A stretch of 64,000 nucleotides of DNA from Pseudoalteromonas sp. S16_S37 (GTDB lineage: Bacteria; Pseudomonadota; Gammaproteobacteria; Enterobacterales; Alteromonadaceae): NCBI RefSeq assembly GCF_014694405.1, contig NZ_JAAUWV010000010.1, positions 60,523 through 124,522 on the forward strand, in the 5' to 3' direction. Within the stretch, counting starts at the first letter, position 1, and each line of letters starts with the position of its first letter. The notes under the pieces are model-generated. The model saw only the letters and a list, made by a program, of their open reading frames with translations, made no database searches and had not been told where the DNA came from. The position numbers were made by a program, and so were the translations under genes. Positions 28,822 through 38,934 of this stretch are shown here, piece by piece.

Positions 28822-31218
28822 ATGAGAAGAATAACCCCAACTTGGTTTGCGCTAAGTGCTATTACACTTGCCATAGGATCGAACGCATGGGCACAAGAAC
28901 CAACACAAAATAACGCCAAGCAAAAAAATGAACTGGAAAAAATCATCGTGACGGGTGTGCCACAAAAGCGCACGGTTATGGCTTCAAGTGTCTCGGTTAG
29001 CAGCATCTCTGCGGAACAAATTAACGTTTCAACCCCCAGAACCACAGCTGAGGCTTTCAGAATTTTGCCCGGCGTTCGCTCTGAAGCAACTGGCGGTGAT
29101 GGTAATGCCAACATCGCTGTTAGAGGTTTACCTGTCGCCTCTGGTGGGGCGAAGTTTTTGCAACTACAAGAAGATGGCCTACCTATTTTACAATTTGGCG
29201 ATATTGCCTTTGGTAATGCTGATATTTTTATGCGCCTTGATAACACCGTGCAAACCGTTGAGTCTATTCGCGGTGGTTCGGCCTCGACGGCAGCAAGCAA
29301 TGCACCAGGGGGCATTATCAACTTTATTTCTAAAACGGGCGAGAGTGAATCAGGTAGTATCGCAACTACATTCGGTTTAGATTACGACGAGTTTAGAACT
29401 GACTTTGAATTCGGTAGTTACTTGTCTGATTCTGTACGCTTTCATATTGGTGGTTTTGTGCGCCAAGGTGAAGGAGCCAGAAACACAGGTTACACAGGCA
29501 ACAAAGGCGGTCAAATCAAAGCGAACCTGACCAAAGAATTTGATAGTGGTTATGTGCGCCTCTATTTTAAACATTTAGATGACAGAAGCACAGGCTACCT
29601 ACCCATGCCAATGCACGCCAACGGCGACTCTTTAAGTAGGTTTGACGCGCTCGACGATACACCCCACTCAGCTTACTTTATAAAAACACAAGGGTTAGGC
29701 GCGAACAATGAAAATCGACAAGGGGATCTGCGCGATGGCATGCATCCGCAAGTTGACAGCTTTGGGGTAGAAGCTAGTTTTGATTTAGACAACAACTGGA
29801 AAATAGAAAACCGTTTACGTATTTCTAGCGTTAAAGGCACCTTTAATGCACCGTTTCCTGCCGAAGTGGGTGATGCACAAAATATCGCGTCAAGTATTGC
29901 TGATGAAAATGCAACACTAAAATATGCCAATGGTCCGCAAACAGGTATGACTGTAAGTGACCAAAATATCATGCGAATTCATACCTTTGATGTAGAAATG
30001 CAAGATTTTGGTTCGCTCGTGAACGATATTAAGTTAACTAAAACCCTAGACAGCGACACCGCCATCACTTTGGGCTTTTACACATCTGAGCAGAGCATTG
30101 CTATGTCTTGGCTGTGGAACTCTTATCTGATGGAGTTAAAGGGTGACAATGCGGCCCTGATAGATGTATTTGCCGCCGATGGTACGCCGTACTCTGACAA
30201 TGGTCTCTATGCATACGGCACACCTGCTTGGGGTAACTGCTGTCAACGTAATTACGATACCGATTATTCTACCAAAGCGCCCTATATTGCCGTTTCTAGC
30301 CAGCTTGGTGATATTACCCTTGATGCCAGCGTACGCTATGACAAAGGGGAAGCGACAGGCACATACGCAGGTGCCGTGGTGTCAGAGCGAGATATTAACG
30401 GCGATGGCGTTATCTCCAAACCCGAAGAGCAAGTGGCAGGAATCAATCTAGCCAACCCAAGCGTAGTAAACTATGACTGGGACTATACCAGTTATTCAGT
30501 GGGTGCGAACTACCAAATCAATACCCATCGAGCCATTTTTGCTCGTGTCAGTGAAGGAGCCCGCGCCAATGCGGATCGCTTACTATTTGGTAAAGTTGCC
30601 TCAGATGGCAGTGTTGCAAAAGAAGATGCCATCGATGAAGTCACACAAATTGAATTAGGCATTAAACAGCGCTTTGACAGTGGTAGCTTGTTTGCCACCG
30701 CCTTTTACGCGCAAACTGAAGAGCAAAATTTTGAAGCCACCAGCCAAAAGTTTTTTGACCGCCAATACGAGGCACACGGGATAGAACTTGAAGGGGTCTA
30801 TTTTGTCGGCTCATTTGACTTTAGAGGCAACGTCACTTGGACCGATGCCAAGATTGCCAAAGATGCATTATCTCCTGACGTGGTTGGTCACACACCGCGT
30901 CGTCAGGCTGATTTTATTTACTCACTCATGGGTCGTTACAACATGGAACAAGGTGCAATTGGAGTGAGCTTAATCGGTACCAGCGATGCGTATGCGCAAG
31001 ACAATAATGATTTAAAGCTAGATGGATACACGCAAGTTAATGCTTTTGCCAGTTATGATGTAACACCAAATCTCTCAGTGTCTTTGAATGTTAACAACCT
31101 ATTCGATACTGTTGGCATCACAGAAGCGGAAGAAGGCAGCATACCGAGCAACGGGATTATTCGCGCCCGCAGTATCAACGGTCGAACAACATCATTTACA
31201 CTCAAGTATCAATTCTAG
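28822..31218 (+). CDS. TonB-dependent receptor of the sucrose locus
   Basis: A 798-residue outer-membrane receptor. I chose the ATG at 28822 with GAGG upstream; ATG 28810 and TTG 28801 are in frame. The signal peptide is followed by a plug start (IIVTGVPQKRTVMASSVSVSSI, LPGVRSEATGGDGNANIAVRGL) and a barrel ending in TLKYQF. An EF-hand-like loop (DINGDGVISKPEEQ) is in an outer loop. It likely moves sucrose or a sucrose-containing oligosaccharide into the periplasm. An ScrR operator precedes it and fructokinase follows after 10 bp. Confidence 0.9.
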   Translation: MRRITPTWFALSAITLAIGSNAWAQEPTQNNAKQKNELEKIIVTGVPQKRTVMASSVSVSSISAEQINVSTPRTTAEAFRILPGVRSEATGGDGNANIAVRGLPVASGGAKFLQLQEDGLPILQFGDIAFGNADIFMRLDNTVQTVESIRGGSASTAASNAPGGIINFISKTGESESGSIATTFGLDYDEFRTDFEFGSYLSDSVRFHIGGFVRQGEGARNTGYTGNKGGQIKANLTKEFDSGYVRLYFKHLDDRSTGYLPMPMHANGDSLSRFDALDDTPHSAYFIKTQGLGANNENRQGDLRDGMHPQVDSFGVEASFDLDNNWKIENRLRISSVKGTFNAPFPAEVGDAQNIASSIADENATLKYANGPQTGMTVSDQNIMRIHTFDVEMQDFGSLVNDIKLTKTLDSDTAITLGFYTSEQSIAMSWLWNSYLMELKGDNAALIDVFAADGTPYSDNGLYAYGTPAWGNCCQRNYDTDYSTKAPYIAVSSQLGDITLDASVRYDKGEATGTYAGAVVSERDINGDGVISKPEEQVAGINLANPSVVNYDWDYTSYSVGANYQINTHRAIFARVSEGARANADRLLFGKVASDGSVAKEDAIDEVTQIELGIKQRFDSGSLFATAFYAQTEEQNFEATSQKFFDRQYEAHGIELEGVYFVGSFDFRGNVTWTDAKIAKDALSPDVVGHTPRRQADFIYSLMGRYNMEQGAIGVSLIGTSDAYAQDNNDLKLDGYTQVNAFASYDVTPNLSVSLNVNNLFDTVGITEAEEGSIPSNGIIRARSINGRTTSFTLKYQF

Positions 31219-31228
31219 AGGGCCCACT

Positions 31229-32179
31229 ATGTCACACAGTGCTGCGATGAAATTTACCTGTTTTGGCGAGGCATTAATTGATTTACTGCCTAATCAAGAA
31301 GGCGCGCTGTTGCCCATCGTCGGAGGGGCTCCAGCCAATGCCGCCGTGGGCTTTGCGAAGCTCGGTGGTACAGCTGAGTTTTTAGGCGGACTGGCAAACG
31401 ACGCTTTTGGGAAAAAGATCCGCAGCACATTAGACTCTTATGGTGTAAAAACAAGGTACTGCCCTACTTTCGATAATACCAACACGGCACTTGCTGTTGT
31501 CACTCTTGATGAGTATAACGACCGGCAGTTTAGTTTTTATCGCAATCAAACTGCCGATCTCTTGGTGAGCGAAGCTCACTTTGCCACGTTTCAGTGGCCT
31601 ATATGTGGATTATTTCATTTTTGCTCTAACACGCTCACTACCAGTGAGATTAGCAAAACACACATGGCGCTACTTAAACAAGCGGCTGTACATCAACAAC
31701 TGATTAGTTTTGATGTAAACCTTAGACTGAATTTATGGCATGACGTATCGCAACTGAGCAGCCGAATTGAAGCCTGTTATGCGTACAGCGACATTCTCAA
31801 ATTTAGCCTTGAAGAGCTGGAATACCTGAGCCAAGCGGCTAATTCAACATCACAGCAATATTGTCATTGGTTGTTTACTTTGGGCGTTAAAGTTGTACTG
31901 GTGTCAAATGGTAAACACCCTGTAAAACTGATCACCCAATCGCGATGTATCGAAGTGCCCACGCCTGATGTTCAAGTGGTTGATACCACTGGTGCAGGTG
32001 ATAGTCTGATCAGCGGTTTTTTATTCTATATCTCGCAACTTGGTGTGAACAAAGAGAACTTAGCCAATAACACTCATAAGCTAGAGTTAGCCGCTAGGTT
32101 TGCGGTGAAATGCGGCGCACATACCTGTACTCAACTTGGCGTCATGCAGGCATTACCTACGCATGAGCAAGTGTCTTAA
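31229..32179 (+). CDS. scrK: Fructokinase (PfkB family)
   Basis: A 316-residue sugar kinase that would phosphorylate the fructose released by sucrose phosphorylase. The ATG at 31229 has an AGAGGG site and lies 10 bp after the receptor gene. The N-terminal motif is CFGEALIDLLPN, GGAPANAAVGFAKLGG follows, and the ATP/anion-hole motif DTTGAGDSLISGFLFY carries the catalytic aspartate. It is the last gene before a terminator. Confidence 0.92.
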   Translation: MSHSAAMKFTCFGEALIDLLPNQEGALLPIVGGAPANAAVGFAKLGGTAEFLGGLANDAFGKKIRSTLDSYGVKTRYCPTFDNTNTALAVVTLDEYNDRQFSFYRNQTADLLVSEAHFATFQWPICGLFHFCSNTLTTSEISKTHMALLKQAAVHQQLISFDVNLRLNLWHDVSQLSSRIEACYAYSDILKFSLEELEYLSQAANSTSQQYCHWLFTLGVKVVLVSNGKHPVKLITQSRCIEVPTPDVQVVDTTGAGDSLISGFLFYISQLGVNKENLANNTHKLELAARFAVKCGAHTCTQLGVMQALPTHEQVS

Positions 32180-32200
32180 TAGTGCTTTGTTATACAATTA

Positions 32201-32227
32201 AAAAAGCTGGCCAAGTGCCAGCTTTTT
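32201..32227. terminator. Bidirectional terminator after scrK
   Basis: An 11-bp perfect stem AAAAAGCTGGC/GCCAGCTTTTT with a 5-base loop serves both the sucrose operon and the convergent metalloprotease gene. Confidence 0.9.
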
Positions 32228-32246
32228 ATTACTTACATCAATGGCC

Positions 32247-34673
32247 TTAAATCGGCGAGCCTGGCGGCATCTTCAAGGCTTTAAACCCGTCTGGCCATTT
32301 ACCTGTTTCAAGGAATGCATTGACCTGCCTTGCTAATTCGTGACGGTAAGCAGTTTCTTCGCTCACGTTGCTAAACAACGATTGCTGATCAAACTGTTTT
32401 GCGACGCGCATCAGCTGGAATCTAAGCTGCGCTTGTACTTCAGGCTCAACTTTATCGGAACTGGCAAGCTGCGCCATACGTGCTGCCGTCAAATACTGTA
32501 CACGTTGGCTAAGTTTTAGCGCCATTGTCCCTGTGCTTTGCGCATCAAATACTTTTCTATACAAAGCGTTTAGCATTTGTACCAGACCAAAATGTTTGGC
32601 ATCCCGAGCATGCTGCTGCGATAAACGATTTAAACGCTCAGCATTAAGCAATAGGCTTAAACTATGATTAGCGGCCACTTCAGGTAATGCCATAGCATCA
32701 AGCACCAAACCGGTTCTGCCATAAATACTCTCTCGCGTTTTGCTTTCACCATATGCTTTGGGTGTGATAAGTGCCAATACACGCTCTGGAATACGTAACT
32801 GCTCTGCATCTAGCGTTTTTAATATGGCTTGCAGCGCTTTTCGTTGCTGCGCGTTGTCTACAATTTTGGCCCCTTTGAGCGCTTGAGCAGTGCGTACTTC
32901 ATAGCTGTAATCTACTCCACCGATGAGTTTGACCGCAGACTCCACTTGATAGCGGTGGAATAAGTACAGTGGTACCAGTTTTTCTTCCAGTTGAGACAGC
33001 GCCACGCCGGCCTTGATATTATTAATACCAAAGCTGTTTAACGCTTGCTTGCGTACCTCAAGCACACGTTGCAGCTCTGTAACTGGATCGTTGCCGTTAT
33101 CCCACAAGTGCGCTGTAGGGTGTGCGCCACCTTGCGCTCTTGCATCACTATCAGAGATAAACTCTAATCCTAACTCACGGTTTTCATCCAAAATAGCTTG
33201 TAATTCAGCCGCTTCATCTGACTTGCTAAAATCACTGTAGCCATATTTAATCACTTGTGTATCCCAAGCACCCATGCCTTTGGCATAGCCTTGCGTGATG
33301 TCTAACTTGCCATTTTTATCAAAACCAACCAGCGGATGAGGGTAATCCATCACCGACGCTCTATCTTTGATAGAAGCAGAGAAGTTATGGGCAATCCCTA
33401 GCGTATGACCAATCTCATGGGCACTGAGCTGGCGTATTCTATCTAGTGCCATATCGTGTAAACGACTCACTACCTCATCGCCTTTAACAAATGGTGCCGC
33501 TAATGCTTCAGCAATGAGAATGTCTTGGCGAACTCGCAAAGAACCTAACGTGACGTGACCTTTAATGATCTCCCCCGTACGCGGGTCAATGACAGATGCG
33601 CCATACGACCAACCGCGTGTTGCTCGATGCACCCATTGGATCACGTTATAGCGAATATCCATTGGATCGGCGCTTTCGGGCAAAATTTTAATTTGAAACG
33701 CATTTTTATAACCCGCAGCGGCAAACGCACTGTCCCACCATTTTCCGCCGTCTAGCAACGCCGTTTTTACAGGCTCAGGTACACCAGGGTCAAGGTAGTA
33801 AACAATTGGCTCTACTGGCTCACTCGCTTTCGCTGAAGGGTCTTTTTTCGCTAAGCGATGGCGCGGAATGTAACGCACGAGCATAGACTCGCCCAACGGT
33901 GCTGAGTAATCTTTATGCTCTATGCTCCAATAGCCCGATTGAGGGTGGAATTTACGAGGCTGGTAATTATCGTCTGGTAATTTAACCAGTGAGTGGTGCT
34001 GATGTACGGTGATAGCATATGGATCAGCAACCGCTTGGCGAACATATTCACCAGGCTTAGACCCTGTAAAGGTGAGCACCGCCTCTAATTCAGTGTTTTC
34101 AACAAAAGCCTTACTACGGGGCATAAACACCGCGCTACGCGTTTTATCTAGACTAAAGCTCCCCTGCTCGCGCTGTTCCAATGTTCTACTTACCGCATGC
34201 ACATCCGACAACAGGTAAGGCGTGTAATCAATAAGCACACTATCAGCGTCTTCAGCTACGACGGTGAATCCTTGCAAAATACTGGATGCAAACGCCTCGT
34301 TGACACTTTGCTGCTCAGCAGGGTTGGTAGAGCTTGCACGATAGTAACTATTCAAAGCGCGCAGCATCACTTTATCGCCAAAACGTTCAAATTGAACAAG
34401 ATAAGTGCCGCCTAGCTGCCCTCTATCTAGGCCAATGTCATTGGAACCCACCCCATAAGGTAGGCTATGCTGTAATAAAAATGGCTGCTTGAACTTATCA
34501 ACATCTAAGTAAATTTTGCCGTTGTTGGTATCGGCATAAAAGGAATAATAGCCAGGAAAACGATTTAACTTGTCAGTAAACTCGTCAATGGGCTTAATTG
34601 CTGCGACGGCTTGAGTTATCATAGCGCCTAGCAAAGTACAGAGAATGAAAGATAGCTTCCCTATTTTTCGCAT
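32247..34673 (-). CDS. Secreted zinc-dependent metalloprotease (DUF5117/DUF4953 type)
   Basis: An 808-residue protein with a signal peptide ending about AVAA. The extended zinc motif HEIGHTLGIAHN begins at His419, so two His and the catalytic Glu plus the third His are present, followed by a Met-turn-like MDYPHPL. The N-terminal half (KPIDEFTDKLNRFPGYYSFYADTNNGKIYLDVDKF) matches the DUF5117 region of this family and the C-terminal part is helical. Members occur in Bacteroidetes and marine gammaproteobacteria; substrates are not known. Monocistronic. Confidence 0.88.
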   Translation of the reverse strand: MRKIGKLSFILCTLLGAMITQAVAAIKPIDEFTDKLNRFPGYYSFYADTNNGKIYLDVDKFKQPFLLQHSLPYGVGSNDIGLDRGQLGGTYLVQFERFGDKVMLRALNSYYRASSTNPAEQQSVNEAFASSILQGFTVVAEDADSVLIDYTPYLLSDVHAVSRTLEQREQGSFSLDKTRSAVFMPRSKAFVENTELEAVLTFTGSKPGEYVRQAVADPYAITVHQHHSLVKLPDDNYQPRKFHPQSGYWSIEHKDYSAPLGESMLVRYIPRHRLAKKDPSAKASEPVEPIVYYLDPGVPEPVKTALLDGGKWWDSAFAAAGYKNAFQIKILPESADPMDIRYNVIQWVHRATRGWSYGASVIDPRTGEIIKGHVTLGSLRVRQDILIAEALAAPFVKGDEVVSRLHDMALDRIRQLSAHEIGHTLGIAHNFSASIKDRASVMDYPHPLVGFDKNGKLDITQGYAKGMGAWDTQVIKYGYSDFSKSDEAAELQAILDENRELGLEFISDSDARAQGGAHPTAHLWDNGNDPVTELQRVLEVRKQALNSFGINNIKAGVALSQLEEKLVPLYLFHRYQVESAVKLIGGVDYSYEVRTAQALKGAKIVDNAQQRKALQAILKTLDAEQLRIPERVLALITPKAYGESKTRESIYGRTGLVLDAMALPEVAANHSLSLLLNAERLNRLSQQHARDAKHFGLVQMLNALYRKVFDAQSTGTMALKLSQRVQYLTAARMAQLASSDKVEPEVQAQLRFQLMRVAKQFDQQSLFSNVSEETAYRHELARQVNAFLETGKWPDGFKALKMPPGSPI

Positions 34674-34830
34674 ATTCTTACCTTGTTATTAGTGGTTTTA
34701 ATGGCTGATTTAAACCCAGTATATAAAATTGTATACAAAATTCAGCTATTTTAAGACGAAATTACGTGCAGCGTTGGTCTCCTCTCACAATTTATAGACT
34801 GCTGCCATAACGTTATCAGGATCAAAAACT

Positions 34831-35799
34831 ATGCGTAGACTCCCTCCAGTGCTTATTGAAGATGGTTGTTCAAGAGAGTTACTTTCTCTTATTCGTACAA
34901 TTTTAGCGGCATGTAAAGAGATTTCATTCCGTGTTGGTCAAGGTGCCCTATCAGGCGTACTCGGCTCAACACTTGATGAGAACATTCAAGGTGAAACTCA
35001 AAAAAAGCTAGACGTTTTATCTAACCAACTTTTAAAAGACATCCTACTAGAGTCAGGCTACGTAAAAGCGATTGCATCGGAAGAAGAAGACTACACGGTA
35101 GCGGGCAACCCAAATGCCGACTACATTGTGGCATTTGACCCACTAGATGGCTCATCAAATACCGATATTAACTCACTTGTGGGTACTATCTTCTCAATAA
35201 TGAGAGCGCCAAAAGATTCAGACCCAGCCGATGAGCGTATTTTCATGCAGCCTGGCCATCAGCAAGTTGCTGCAGGTTATGTACTTTACGGGCCATGCAC
35301 CACCTTAGCACTGACTATTGGTAAAGGCACACGTATTTTCACATTGGATAAAACTCACGGCAGCTTTATGTTGACTGAAGAATTTGCAAAAATTCCTGAA
35401 GATACCAAAGAGTTTGCCATTAATGCTTCTAATCAACGTCATTGGCAGACTGCAATGCAAAACTACGTTAATGACCTTTTAGCAGGTGAAACAGGCCCAC
35501 GAGGTAAAGACTTCAACATGCGCTGGATTGCTGCCATGGTAGGTGATGTGCATCGTGTACTGTGTCGTGGTGGTTTATTTACCTACCCTGCCGACACTAA
35601 AGATCCTAACAAGCCATTTAAGCTACGTTTATTATACGAAGCCAACCCAATGGCTATGCTCATTGAGCAAGCGGGCGGTATCGCTCACACAGGTGAGCAA
35701 CGTATTTTGGATATTGATCCACAAGAGATCCACCAGCGAGTGCCAGTGATATTAGGCTCTAAGAACGAAGTGGAAGCGTGCTTGGGGTATCATAAGTAA
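34831..35799 (+). CDS. fbp: Fructose-1,6-bisphosphatase class 1
   Basis: A 322-residue gluconeogenic enzyme. Metal and substrate motifs are visible: [30 protein letters not shown] and [18 protein letters not shown]. The start has AGGATC nearby. A terminator follows at 35817. Confidence 0.96.
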   Translation: MRRLPPVLIEDGCSRELLSLIRTILAACKEISFRVGQGALSGVLGSTLDENIQGETQKKLDVLSNQLLKDILLESGYVKAIASEEEDYTVAGNPNADYIVAFDPLDGSSNTDINSLVGTIFSIMRAPKDSDPADERIFMQPGHQQVAAGYVLYGPCTTLALTIGKGTRIFTLDKTHGSFMLTEEFAKIPEDTKEFAINASNQRHWQTAMQNYVNDLLAGETGPRGKDFNMRWIAAMVGDVHRVLCRGGLFTYPADTKDPNKPFKLRLLYEANPMAMLIEQAGGIAHTGEQRILDIDPQEIHQRVPVILGSKNEVEACLGYHK

Positions 35800-35816
35800 A
35801 CTTAACATATGAAGTG

Positions 35817-35842
35817 AAAAGCGAGCATCAGCTCGCTTTTTT
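35817..35842. terminator. Bidirectional terminator after fbp
   Basis: GCGAGC/GCTCGC stem with ATCA loop, flanked by A4 and T6. Its T-run overlaps the 3' end of the convergent GNAT gene. Confidence 0.85.
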
Positions 35843-36307
35843 CATATATTGCCACTGTGCCTGTGGTATTTCTCGCGCCACTAAGGCTGGATTTTCAAAT
35901 CCCCATTTGTCTTTAAGCCATGTCAGCATGCGCGCTTCTAGCACGGGTTCTAACGCTAGCAAAGATTCATCTAGCCAATAATGTAACTCGCTGTCGTAAC
36001 CGTCGACTTCACTCGCATCAATATAAACACTCCCAATACATTGCTTGTCGGCGGCATCGAATACACAAAATCCGTAGGCGATGTTTTCGTTAAACTCTCG
36101 TACATGGTGCTCCATGACAGCAGTGTTATCTGCTACAGTCATCTCTGGCTTTGGCCATTCGGTTTGACCTGCAAATAACTGACGCAGCCTGACTTGATTG
36201 CGCATCACAAGCTCATAGTCTATTTCACTAAACTTTGGGTGCATTGCATGAAGGGTAAAATTGGCATCTTGGTAATAGTGTGCATTTGCCTTTGCTTTAA
36301 GCGGCAT
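35828..36307 (-). CDS. GNAT-like N-acetyltransferase domain protein
   Basis: A 159-residue cytoplasmic protein with an AAGGA site. The segments YGFCVFDAADKQCIGSVYI and SELHYWLDESLLALEPVLEARMLTWLKDKWGF match the GNAT fold, strands 2-4 and the last helices. The usual acetyl-CoA pyrophosphate loop (Q/RxxGxG/A) is not obvious, so it may be divergent or inactive. Substrate unknown. It shares a strand with the 113-residue gene 15 bp upstream. Confidence 0.7.
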   Translation of the reverse strand: MPLKAKANAHYYQDANFTLHAMHPKFSEIDYELVMRNQVRLRQLFAGQTEWPKPEMTVADNTAVMEHHVREFNENIAYGFCVFDAADKQCIGSVYIDASEVDGYDSELHYWLDESLLALEPVLEARMLTWLKDKWGFENPALVAREIPQAQWQYMKKAS

Positions 36308-36322
36308 TGATATATTCCTTTT

Positions 36323-36664
36323 TTATTTTAACAGCGCCATTATTTGGCTTATTTTATAGAGGGTTAGCTCACCCATTTGCTCAGGATTAGAAAGCGCATA
36401 GAGTACTCCCTCAACTTGGCTGTGATCAATGTCCCCGCGCATTTCTAATAAACTTGCCCACATTTCTATGTCATCCATATCAACTTGCCCGTGCAGTACT
36501 TGCTCCAAAGCGGCACATATATCGACGTTACTGACAACGTAGCAGACTTTATTCTGTGGGTAATGCATCAGGCGCGCGTATACGTTCTGATATCCTGGGG
36601 CAAAACGCACCAAAGCGGCTAAATCTTGGTAATGGGCTGTGGTATTATCCATGTTGTTATTCAT
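36323..36664 (-). CDS. Conserved-looking hypothetical protein, 113 aa
   Basis: A soluble, acidic, mostly helical protein with no motif I recognise. It could start at 36664 or at the second Met, 36652. It is 15 bp upstream of the GNAT-like gene and divergent from the Cys-rich gene (18-bp gap, which leaves little room for two promoters). Confidence 0.6.
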   Translation of the reverse strand: MNNNMDNTTAHYQDLAALVRFAPGYQNVYARLMHYPQNKVCYVVSNVDICAALEQVLHGQVDMDDIEMWASLLEMRGDIDHSQVEGVLYALSNPEQMGELTLYKISQIMALLK

Positions 36665-36681
36665 TTGTGTTGAAAAAATTC

Positions 36682-37011
36682 ATGTCATGTTCTAATTGCG
36701 GACTTCAAATAACATGCAGTGCCAACGCGCAATGCTGGTGTATGGAATTGCCCAACATTTTACCTTTATCAGACGCCAATGGCTGTTTATGCAGAGCTTG
36801 TTTGATAACAAAGTTACGCACGTACATTGATAGCCTAAGCCAAAGGCCCATTAGTGAGCAACTGGCATTAGCCCGCCCGTTCAAGCATTCAGCGGCCATT
36901 GCAGGACTTGACTACAGCATTGAACAAGGCTTGTTAGTCATGAGTCGTTGGGCTCATCTCAAGCGCGGTAGCTGCTGTGGCAATGGATGTAAGCACTGCC
37001 CTTTTAGTTAA
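36682..37011 (+). CDS. Cysteine-rich CWC / DUF5522 fusion protein
   Basis: A 109-residue protein with 12 cysteines. The N-terminal part (CSNCGLQITCSANAQCWC, then GCLCRACL) resembles the Cysteine-rich CWC family. The C-terminal part (YSIEQGLLVMSRWAHLKRG, then CCGNGCKHCPF) resembles DUF5522. The two are usually separate short proteins, so one chain here is notable. Zinc or iron binding is likely from the clustered cysteines but not shown. The start ATG is inferred because it begins the Cys motif. Its stop abuts the convergent sulfurtransferase stop. Confidence 0.75.
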   Translation: MSCSNCGLQITCSANAQCWCMELPNILPLSDANGCLCRACLITKLRTYIDSLSQRPISEQLALARPFKHSAAIAGLDYSIEQGLLVMSRWAHLKRGSCCGNGCKHCPFS

Positions 37012-37835
37012 GCACCGGTTGCTACTGGTAAGTCGATGGGTTGTCCCCATTCACTCCAAGAGCCATCATATACTGCCAAGTTGGCATAACCACATTCATC
37101 AGCTGCCATCGCTAAAATACAGGCGGTGACGCCCGAACCGCAGCTAAATTGTAAAGCTTGATCGGTCACACCTAACTGAGTGAATAGAGATTTTAACTCA
37201 CTCACAGACTTTACTAATCCCTGTTCATTAAGTATTTGCTGATACGGCAGGCTTTTACTATTGGGAATATGCCCGCTGCGCATGTTATCTCGCGGCTCTG
37301 GGTCTTCGCCAGTAAAGCGTTTGGCACTTCGTGCATCAAGTAATAAAACCGATTCATCCTCAATAGCACTGAGTACTTGCTGACTATCAATAAAGTAATT
37401 ATCTTGTGGTTTTGCAACAAAATCTCCCACTTTTTGGACAATTGCATACTCTTGCGCGCAGGGCAAACCTAACTCTAACCAGCGCGGCAATCCACCATCA
37501 AGTACATACACCTGCTCAAATCCCATGCTTTTAAACATCCACCATGCTCGGGCGGCACTGAACAATCCCATGTCGTCGTAAACAATCACGGTATCGTTTT
37601 GGTTAATCCCCAGCTGGCGCATATTAGCTTGAAACTGCGCACTATCACACATAGTGTTAGGCAAACTCGCAGTTGGGTTTGATAATGCGCCACTGATATC
37701 AAAACGCTTAGCTGTGTCGATAATTGCACTCGGTGCATAGGGTTTGTTCACTCCCGGTTTAACAATCCCTGCATCTAGCACATGTACCTTATTTAGCTGT
37801 TCCGCTAGCCATTCACAACTTTTTAAATTTTTCAC
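37008..37835 (-). CDS. sseA: 3-mercaptopyruvate sulfurtransferase-like rhodanese (SseA)
   Basis: A 275-residue two-domain rhodanese. I chose GTG 37835, with AAAGGAG upstream, over ATG 37883. The second domain has the active loop CGSGVTA, the mercaptopyruvate-type signature rather than CRKGVT of thiosulfate rhodanese. Cytoplasmic; it transfers sulfur to cyanide or thiol acceptors. It is convergent with the Cys-rich gene. Confidence 0.9.
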   Translation of the reverse strand: MKNLKSCEWLAEQLNKVHVLDAGIVKPGVNKPYAPSAIIDTAKRFDISGALSNPTASLPNTMCDSAQFQANMRQLGINQNDTVIVYDDMGLFSAARAWWMFKSMGFEQVYVLDGGLPRWLELGLPCAQEYAIVQKVGDFVAKPQDNYFIDSQQVLSAIEDESVLLLDARSAKRFTGEDPEPRDNMRSGHIPNSKSLPYQQILNEQGLVKSVSELKSLFTQLGVTDQALQFSCGSGVTACILAMAADECGYANLAVYDGSWSEWGQPIDLPVATGA

Positions 37836-37905
37836 ATCTTCTCCTTTGTTTGTTGTAACAGATGAAGTTTTGCTTATTATCACGTTATACTAGCGCTATA
37901 TTAAG

Positions 37906-38934
37906 GTGCAATACAGCTGCGATGTTATTTTGAAACCACTGCAAACTACCCAAGTTACTGGCGCAATTTTGGTCGTATTACCTAAATTTATTGGCGATGC
38001 AATAAATACCTTACCAGCCATAGATATGCTGCGTGAATTCTATCCCAACAATGATATCTATTTGTTAGCGCGTCCATTTATGTGCGAGATTTTTGCTCGA
38101 AATGCAACGAACAAATTGCATGTGATTGCCGACAAACGCCATGATAGCGGTGACACACATTCAGTGTTTGCTAAAGCTAAGTACCTCAAGCAATACCAAT
38201 TCGCGATGGCGGTACTTTTTCGGGGGTCGCTAAGCGAAGCGCTATTGTGTACGTTTGCAGGTATTAAATATATTTTAGGCTACCGCCAAAATGGTCGTAC
38301 ACCACTACTTAGCCATGGCTTAAAACTTAATCCCAACCATCATTATCTTCACCGCTACTGCCAACTTGTGAATGATTGTCACGGCCAGCCATTCAGGTAC
38401 TATCAATTACCCAAACTAAGCTATCAAGCGACTGACAGAGTAGCAAATCATCAAACGCATACCTCGGTGGCCGTTTACTTTGGTGGCAAAAACAAAGGGC
38501 CACGTCATTATCCTAACGAACTCGCCTTACAGGCTTTGCAACTCATAGCTAAGCAAAAAGAAGTACACTTTTATTTGCTTGGCGACCCGTCTGAAAAAGA
38601 GGAAAGTCAGCAGCTTGCAAGTCAACTAGTTGCCCACGATATTGCCGTCACTGTACTTACTGGCACTACCAGCTTATCGGAACTAGTGGATTGTATTGCT
38701 GCATGCCAATTGATGATAAGTATTGATTCAGGTCCTATGCATATGGCTGTGGCCGTTGATACTCCTTGCGTCGCTGTCGTTGGTTTTGGCACCTCTGCGT
38801 GGTCAGTTGTGGCCCCCAAAAATAAGCAATTTACTGCGCTTATTAGCCAAAGCTGCTGTCTTGATGAAAATGAGATTATAAAAGCAATAAGCCCAGAACA
38901 AATTACGCAAGCCGCTCTTGAGCTGCTAAGTTAA
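37906..38934 (+). CDS. Glycosyltransferase family 9 (heptosyltransferase-like)
   Basis: A 342-residue protein. The N-terminal segment ILVVLPKFIGDAINTLPAIDML is typical of GT9 heptosyltransferases. The nucleotide-sugar half has VYFGGKNKGPRHYP, LTGTTSLSELVDCIAACQLMISIDSGPMHMAVA, where the D-SGPMH motif is diagnostic. It would add heptose or a related sugar to lipopolysaccharide core from the inner face. The start is GTG 37906 with no clear ribosome site; TTG 37936 is an alternative. No other LPS genes are nearby. Confidence 0.85.
   Translation: MQYSCDVILKPLQTTQVTGAILVVLPKFIGDAINTLPAIDMLREFYPNNDIYLLARPFMCEIFARNATNKLHVIADKRHDSGDTHSVFAKAKYLKQYQFAMAVLFRGSLSEALLCTFAGIKYILGYRQNGRTPLLSHGLKLNPNHHYLHRYCQLVNDCHGQPFRYYQLPKLSYQATDRVANHQTHTSVAVYFGGKNKGPRHYPNELALQALQLIAKQKEVHFYLLGDPSEKEESQQLASQLVAHDIAVTVLTGTTSLSELVDCIAACQLMISIDSGPMHMAVAVDTPCVAVVGFGTSAWSVVAPKNKQFTALISQSCCLDENEIIKAISPEQITQAALELLS

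Noticed and set aside
31088..31228. N-terminal extension of fructokinase
   Set aside because: It lies inside the TonB receptor gene; ATG 31229 has the ribosome site and the PfkB N-terminus.
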